Shown in pieces: positions 63,001 to 64,000 of a stretch of 64,000 bases of DNA; position 1 is the first letter of the stretch, and each line of letters opens with the position of its first letter. The notes under the pieces are model-generated. The model saw only the letters and a program-made list of their open reading frames with translations. It ran no database searches and was not told the DNA's origin. The stretch spans positions 1 through 64,000 of the forward strand of contig JAIBCA010000143.1 of NCBI GenBank assembly GCA_019694345.1. Direction: 5' to 3'. The position numbers and the translations under genes were made by a program. This stretch comes from Pyrinomonadaceae bacterium (GTDB taxonomy: Bacteria; Acidobacteriota; Blastocatellia; Pyrinomonadales; Pyrinomonadaceae).

Positions 63001-64000
63001 TTGAATACTTCTCTCGTGACGGCTCAGGAGCGATATTACAGCATCCTTAACGCACCCGCCGATGAAACAATGCTGATCACGCTCGACGGCGAGGAAGGGG
63101 CAAGAAATGAGCTCTACTCGAAATATGGAACGATGGTCTCTCGTGCCAATTTCGAATTTCAGGATGACAGGCGCGCTCGGGCAGACCAGGAGAACGTTGT
63201 CCGAAACACAAGTGCGGGAGACTATTATACGATGGCCCGAGGTGATTATGTGCCGGGATCGTTCGCCGGGGAGTTAAAGAAGGCTGATGAGATCAAGAAA
63301 AAGGAGTTGTTGAACCCGCAGAATGTCACGATCAAGGCAGAAATACTGCCCTTTTCGATACGCAGTATTTCGCCGGCAGTTGCCGGTAACTCAGGTCTGT
63401 CTACAGTCGTTGTTGAGGGTGCGAAATTCAAAGCCGGAGCGACGATCAAACTGGTTGGGCAGAACAACCTCGAACTAACACCGATCGATGGCGACAATTC
63501 GTCGACTCGCTTTGCCGCCATGTTCGACCTTAAGGGCAAGCCTGCCGGGGAATATTCCGTGGTTGTTCGAAACCCTGATAGCCAGACTGCCACCTTAGCA
63601 AATGGTTTCAGGATCGTGAGTGGTGGTGGATACTCACTCCGAAGCGGCTTGGTTGGCGAATCTGAGGTTCGGCCCGGCACAACGCGATATATATTCTCCG
63701 CGAGCAACGATGGTTTGAACGATGCCCTCAACGTGCCGATCCTGATCTCGTTTCCTGCGAGCTACAATTTCCGGATCGATCCCCGCAATCTTGGCCAGTT
63801 TCCTCAATCTGAACTCCCCCCGGGAACGCCCGCAAATGGCGTCCCGCTCTACCTTGATGTGAATGGGATAAGGACCTTGATGTTATATGCTCCGATCCTC
63901 AGATCGGGGGCGACGATCGAGGTGGGCGTTGATTTGGATATTCCTGTTGGATTCGGCGGATTCAAGGTTGCTGTTCAGGTCATGCCGCCTTTGGCGGAAT
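57082..64000 (+). CDS. Giant secreted protein: beta-propeller, LamG and ten CARDB-like repeats (runs off the edge)
   Basis: An uninterrupted frame of at least 2306 codons begins at the ATG at 57082 (GGGAGA upstream) and leaves the window. After a signal segment (about 12-35) come WD40/TolB-like propeller repeats (about 70-395; LYSMNADGSDQRRLT, FSPDGTRLLMS). A PTPTPTPTATPTQ linker leads to a LamG/concanavalin-type domain (about 410-612). Ten CARDB-like Ig repeats follow at ~125-residue spacing (starts near 59248, 59632, 60014, 60388, 60748, 61144, 61525, 61876, 62245 and 62611; typical opening PDLQVTNITAP). The rest (about 1965 on) includes an IPT-like fold. Likely a surface or matrix protein. 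Confidence 0.92.
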   Translation, partial: MEQIQNKSVFKNLLVMAAAAIFSVAGFALPRIVSTTSVSYVDTTSAAKTPAGPRPQAADKVLAFDNTVNGSAFPGTLLFTRGSYFQPNIDRVTNIGTNNDVSTIAYLGDDGPVFSRDGNKVLFRSRRDGDYFAPVLYLYSMNADGSDQRRLTESPGYSESYSFSPDAAKIVYTKNGNVWQVNADGTGNVELLDLAENITLPRYTPDGTKISFLYESRIWTMDPDGSGSAEIGMTGYADQYDLSPDGSKFVFSSNSEIYTINFDGSNENKVIDDDVVGYYLSDPKFSPDGTRLLMSCQGINQFQWNNICTSNANGSSFEPLQGSSTERTSGTWSPDGFAVAFASYDSQTNVYSVEAAVVGQMPVAVRNSENGDIIQSLAWQPDCTLIGGPTPTPTPTATPTQLPGLISEWNANQANADDSIGTNHGQFLDGAALMTPGKIGYGFSFAGDGGYVWIPDDNSLDVQAGDYTLSTWFYSYGSATHYVAGKGACGGTSSNFYIGVDQNSVPFIDISHEGGGSRISDGGFVLSTNSWHHLLLRKEGPNHIFYVDGQLAFSHDEYNTILANTAPFTIGKGDECTAPELTTNGAVDEVRLYGRALTPTEIGAIYGGSSLSRRSFGSSCVPHTDPAIRMWVNYPHPIAAGRNGTVDIRSNAIAPAGGMVINLSYPNSSTVSGPATVTIPEFQDRAQFTVTTALGSTFSSGDVVATLGADSSRVTVTVAPAAPEITVSDLTAPSTVSILQNFAASWRITNSGQAPTNDYRQDTLYISTDDVLFNSPNDVIVGRKYENGASIAPGTFRDVSFDQVNIPAAAIPTDGTYYLFVYVGDAGTVNERNGNWGDNSIGIPITVNRNLPDLVIQNLAAPAEVEPRTMFTINWEAKNQGSAATIGGFRQDVFYSFDQIVGNGDDILITQRFDPIMAIGEVRSYSQQYFFTTLPVRPSGDGMFYVKADAANQVYEDAPGGAAESNNVSTFASRFEYRVPDLQVATVAPPAEVESDTEFALSWTTQNAGNKAAPGITDLVYFSTDNAVSGNDTLLGAFSLSQTLDPGQSVARTQNVTIPTNAIPATGNYFIYVITDAYSQVDEGANENNNTTFSPLRVRRLLRPDLQVTNITAPSTVFFDQQIQVQWTVSNNGAGPTNAANWQDDLYLGVNQTLGGAVRLATLSNISFLNNGESYIATATVRVPRGATGSYYLIVKTDKDGLVNEENENNNVTTRPITVNIPPLPDVRTSNVQAPETGVGGQPISVSWTVTNHGDGATPLNESTWSDAIYISRDAVFSVDDRFIGAKQRSGVLEPNGTYTVSNHSVDLPGDAFGDYYVFVVADAYDQLYEFTANGNNANYDAMAPGSPMHVLGTPPDLTVLSPITAPSSELAGRQINVQFTVRNQGAFDANGGWYETVFLSTDPNFDPLSDTPIGSVVRNGLIAGGQYVVNLPVTLPNCLDGTYYLFAVTDANGQIFEYDAGGNAESNNISQPKSIQISSFAPDLRVTNITIPPVVVNGAMPISWTVKNFGTADTLQTIWTDRIYLIYNGTVTNLGNFDRLGGLIIGAEYTQNRIVYIPLFLEGDMQIVVQADAYNSVPECSYETNNDISAATNVQQDLPDLRATAVSAPGTGSLGQTFSVAWTGGNYSAAMTGGTSWADTVYLSADNVLTYGDIPIGGSVKTAQLVSGQTYGGTADVMIPGVAPGNYFIFVNADNGNHVVEGVNETNNASAPVPITITAPQVDLQVTNVTADPLIYSGQLTNISWTVTNLGSTPTITGNWTDYLVLSRDNIYDASDRVIDFANQNTALAGGASYTVNRSVPMPAGLTGEYKIFVITDRGNAVVESIENNNVSSPLTVELQLPPPAELNITNISAPPTIMLGDNASIQWTVQNSSANTVNAIWQDSVYLSSDQLWDSGDALIGQVQRSGSLGAYATYTGTLDGPIPPIETGSYYVIVRTDARNTVRESNEGNNVSTSVSTTSIQIANLTLGVALNTSLVTAQERYYSILNAPADETMLITLDGEEGARNELYSKYGTMVSRANFEFQDDRRARADQENVVRNTSAGDYYTMARGDYVPGSFAGELKKADEIKKKELLNPQNVTIKAEILPFSIRSISPAVAGNSGLSTVVVEGAKFKAGATIKLVGQNNLELTPIDGDNSSTRFAAMFDLKGKPAGEYSVVVRNPDSQTATLANGFRIVSGGGYSLRSGLVGESEVRPGTTRYIFSASNDGLNDALNVPILISFPASYNFRIDPRNLGQFPQSELPPGTPANGVPLYLDVNGIRTLMLYAPILRSGATIEVGVDLDIPVGFGGFKVAVQVMPPLAE

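Overview
The window looks like a chromosomal segment of an Acidobacteriota bacterium, most likely class Blastocatellia (Pyrinomonadaceae-like). This is inferred from gene content, not from a marker tree. The clues are a moderate-to-high GC chromosome with strong Shine-Dalgarno sites, a PknB-type kinase fused to a TPR-like tail, secreted proteins built from HAF, FG-GAP/VCBS, CHRD, CARDB and carboxypeptidase-regulatory-like modules, and many small conserved genes of unknown function.

Layout. 1-5.3 kb is an accessory stretch: the edge of a secreted protein, a single-chain type ISP/IIG-like restriction-modification enzyme, a HEPN-like partner gene, a 21-nt minisatellite and an unknown 230-residue protein. 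5.4-11.1 kb (minus strand) holds a translationally coupled pair of secreted amidohydrolases, one with an intact and one with an erased metal site, followed by an orphan sensor histidine kinase and two unknown membrane proteins. 11.1-20.1 kb (mostly plus) has a small gene behind a sigma-54-like promoter, an SDR oxidoreductase, a PDE-like MBL hydrolase, a Wza-like exporter, a matrixin protease, a candidate small RNA and an APC/KUP-type transporter. 20.1-33.1 kb is largely housekeeping: purD, then a minus-strand run with an archaemetzincin lipoprotein, aroC, an EamA transporter, rsmD, recG, a queuosine-precursor transporter, rpsT, a DnaJ-domain protein, an ExbD-like protein and pabB. 33.2-37.1 kb has an amino-acid permease, a PilZ protein, murE and tRNA-Leu(UAG). 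37.2-49.2 kb is a proteostasis block (tig, clpP, clpX ... lon, an unknown gene, engB) split by about 5 kb of surface-protein genes. 49.4-54.3 kb carries rho, glgA, purA, a GNAT gene and tRNA-Lys(UUU). 54.3-64 kb has a Ser/Thr kinase divergent from a giant secreted protein of more than 2,300 residues that runs off the edge.

How the genes work together. ClpXP and Lon remove proteins that trigger factor fails to fold, and EngB supports 50S assembly. PurD and PurA act in purine synthesis; AroC makes chorismate, which PabB uses for folate. RsmD and S20 serve the 30S subunit. The restriction enzyme and its HEPN-like neighbour form a plausible small defence unit. Structure outside genes includes heptanucleotide repeats at several loci (one pair encodes part of an amidohydrolase N-terminus), the 21-nt array, a REP-like inverted repeat and a compact candidate sRNA with its own promoter and terminator. 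These are the least explained parts of the window.
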